Position numbers and translations under genes: made by a program
Notes under the pieces: model-generated
What the model was told of the DNA's origin: nothing
The model's input: the letters and a program-made list of their open reading frames with translations, nothing else
The model's database searches: none
In this document: positions 23,318 to 24,059 of the stretch, in pieces
How the letters are laid out: every line of letters starts with the position of its first letter
How positions within the stretch are numbered: position 1 is the stretch's first letter
DNA from: Pseudomonadota bacterium
Lineage (GTDB): Bacteria > Pseudomonadota > Alphaproteobacteria > Rhizobiales > Devosiaceae
Assembly: GCA_023436745.1 (NCBI GenBank)
Contig: JAEZHZ010000231.1
Location: 1 to 24,059 of the forward strand
DNA: 24,059 bases
Reading direction: 5' to 3'

Positions 23318-23859
23318 GCCGTCAGGCACTCTCTCAACCTGATGAGGCTCCGGCGCAGCCAGGTCCGCATCGTATTCAAAGGCACCGTGTAGCGCTGCGC
23401 CAGTTCCTCGTAGCTCATGCCATCGAGATAGGCGCCGCGAACGGCATTGGCACGATCGGGATCGAGCGTGCCGAGGCAAGTGTCGATGCGGGCACGCTCC
23501 TGACTCGCCTCTGCCGCCTTTTCAGGTGACGGGGCGTCGTCGGGCACATCGAGTGCCACATCGATGTCGTCGGACACCGGGCGCCTGGCCCGCAGGATAT
23601 CAAGCGCGTGATTGCGTGCCACCGCGACGAGCCAGCTGATGGGGCTGGTGTTTTGCGGGATGAAACGATCGGCCCGCTGCCAGATCTTGACGTAGACTTC
23701 CTGGATGGCCTCCTCGGCCTCCGAACGGTCCTTCAAGATACGCAGCACCACTCCGAACAGTTTCGCCGAGGTCCGCTCGTAGAGCGTGCGGAAGGCTGCT
23801 CGGTCCCTCAGGGCACAGCGGGCGATGAGGTCGGCGATGTCGGCGCTCGGCGTCTGCAT
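23314..23859 (-). CDS. ECF-family RNA polymerase sigma factor
   Basis: A 181-aa sigma-70-like factor with region 2 (about 20-92; RDRAAFRTLYERTSAKLFG, then EAEEAIQEVYVKIW and ISWLVAVARNHALDILR) and region 4 (about 122-177; LDPDRANAVRGAYLDGMSYEELA and the recognition helix PLNTMRTWLRRSLIRLRECL). Together with the RskA partner it resembles the SigK-like group. ATG at 23859 has AGAGGA upstream; the frame is open further 5' but without conservation. The promoter must lie in 23860-24016, shared with a divergent gene; I could not assign its boxes. Likely targets are itself and the fasciclin/msrB genes. Confidence 0.95.
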   Translation of the reverse strand: MQTPSADIADLIARCALRDRAAFRTLYERTSAKLFGVVLRILKDRSEAEEAIQEVYVKIWQRADRFIPQNTSPISWLVAVARNHALDILRARRPVSDDIDVALDVPDDAPSPEKAAEASQERARIDTCLGTLDPDRANAVRGAYLDGMSYEELAQRYTVPLNTMRTWLRRSLIRLRECLTA

Positions 23860-24016
23860 CGTCAATCCTCTAGCGTGTTCGTACCGGTCTCGCCAGCGGA
23901 CTAAACGCAGGATAAGCGGATTCGATCGCCGGGCTGCGGACATATCCACCTTTTCCTCCGCTGCACTATGCTCTAGACCGTTGCGGCCCCGTTGTCCGGC
24001 CCCACAGGATGCGCGC

Positions 24017-24059
24017 ATGACCGATCTCGACGCCCAGAACGACCGTTTCTCGCACGATG
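24017..24059 (+). CDS. Start of an unidentified gene, cut by the window end
   Basis: ATG at 24017, with AGGA (24006-24009) seven bases upstream, opens a frame reading MTDLDAQNDRFSHD before the window ends. It is divergent from the sigma factor gene. Fourteen residues are too few to name it. Confidence 0.5.
   Translation, partial: MTDLDAQNDRFSHD

Overview
The window is chromosomal DNA of a high-GC alphaproteobacterium. The evidence is the core order miaB - phoH/ybeZ - ybeY - corC, the rpsO - pnp pair, an HWE-family histidine kinase, an EcfG-like promoter, DUF1127 and many GTG/TTG starts. The genus cannot be read from the sequence. There is no rRNA, tRNA, CRISPR array, transposase, integrase or phage gene.

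Layout. 1-1925: a small secreted Cys-rich protein, then L-serine ammonia-lyase (sdaA). 1930-4938: minus-strand genes for a degenerate HNH-like protein and a membrane-anchored diheme cytochrome c, divergent from a covalent-flavin BBE-type oxidoreductase; the 209-bp divergent spacer is rich in dyads. 5193-8139: a tightly overlapped minus-strand cassette of a secreted, cysteine-free protein with a molybdopterin-oxidoreductase-like fold, a membrane histidine kinase and a REC-LuxR response regulator. It is preceded by a perfect 16-bp palindrome lying over a candidate -10 box. 8140-8795: no convincing gene, but a (GCTGAT)6 microsatellite and a good rho-independent terminator with no obvious gene in front of it. 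8796-10844: accessory-looking island with a DUF1127 protein, a coupled 58-aa single-TM protein, a possible leader peptide, a patatin-like hydrolase, and the 3' half of an isocitrate/isopropylmalate dehydrogenase gene. 10857-13607: rpsO-pnp with its terminator. 13742-15785: an orphan HWE sensor kinase and a small acidic protein. 15878-21060: miaB, a secreted protein, an NTF2-like protein, then phoH-ybeY-corC, ended by a UUCG-loop terminator. 21084-23859: a minus-strand stress locus of ECF sigma factor, RskA-type anti-sigma factor, fasciclin-domain protein, Tat-exported MsrB and a Lys/Gly-rich small protein with its own EcfG-like promoter. The last 43 bases begin an unidentified plus-strand gene.

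How the genes fit together. The right end reads as an envelope oxidative-stress module: sigma factor and membrane anti-sigma factor, with an exported fasciclin protein and an exported methionine-sulfoxide reductase as likely outputs. The 5193-8139 cassette reads as a signalling unit in which a periplasmic molybdopterin-fold protein probably modulates the kinase next to it; this is the best candidate for an undescribed system. The middle holds housekeeping RNA functions (S15, PNPase, MiaB, YbeY, PhoH).
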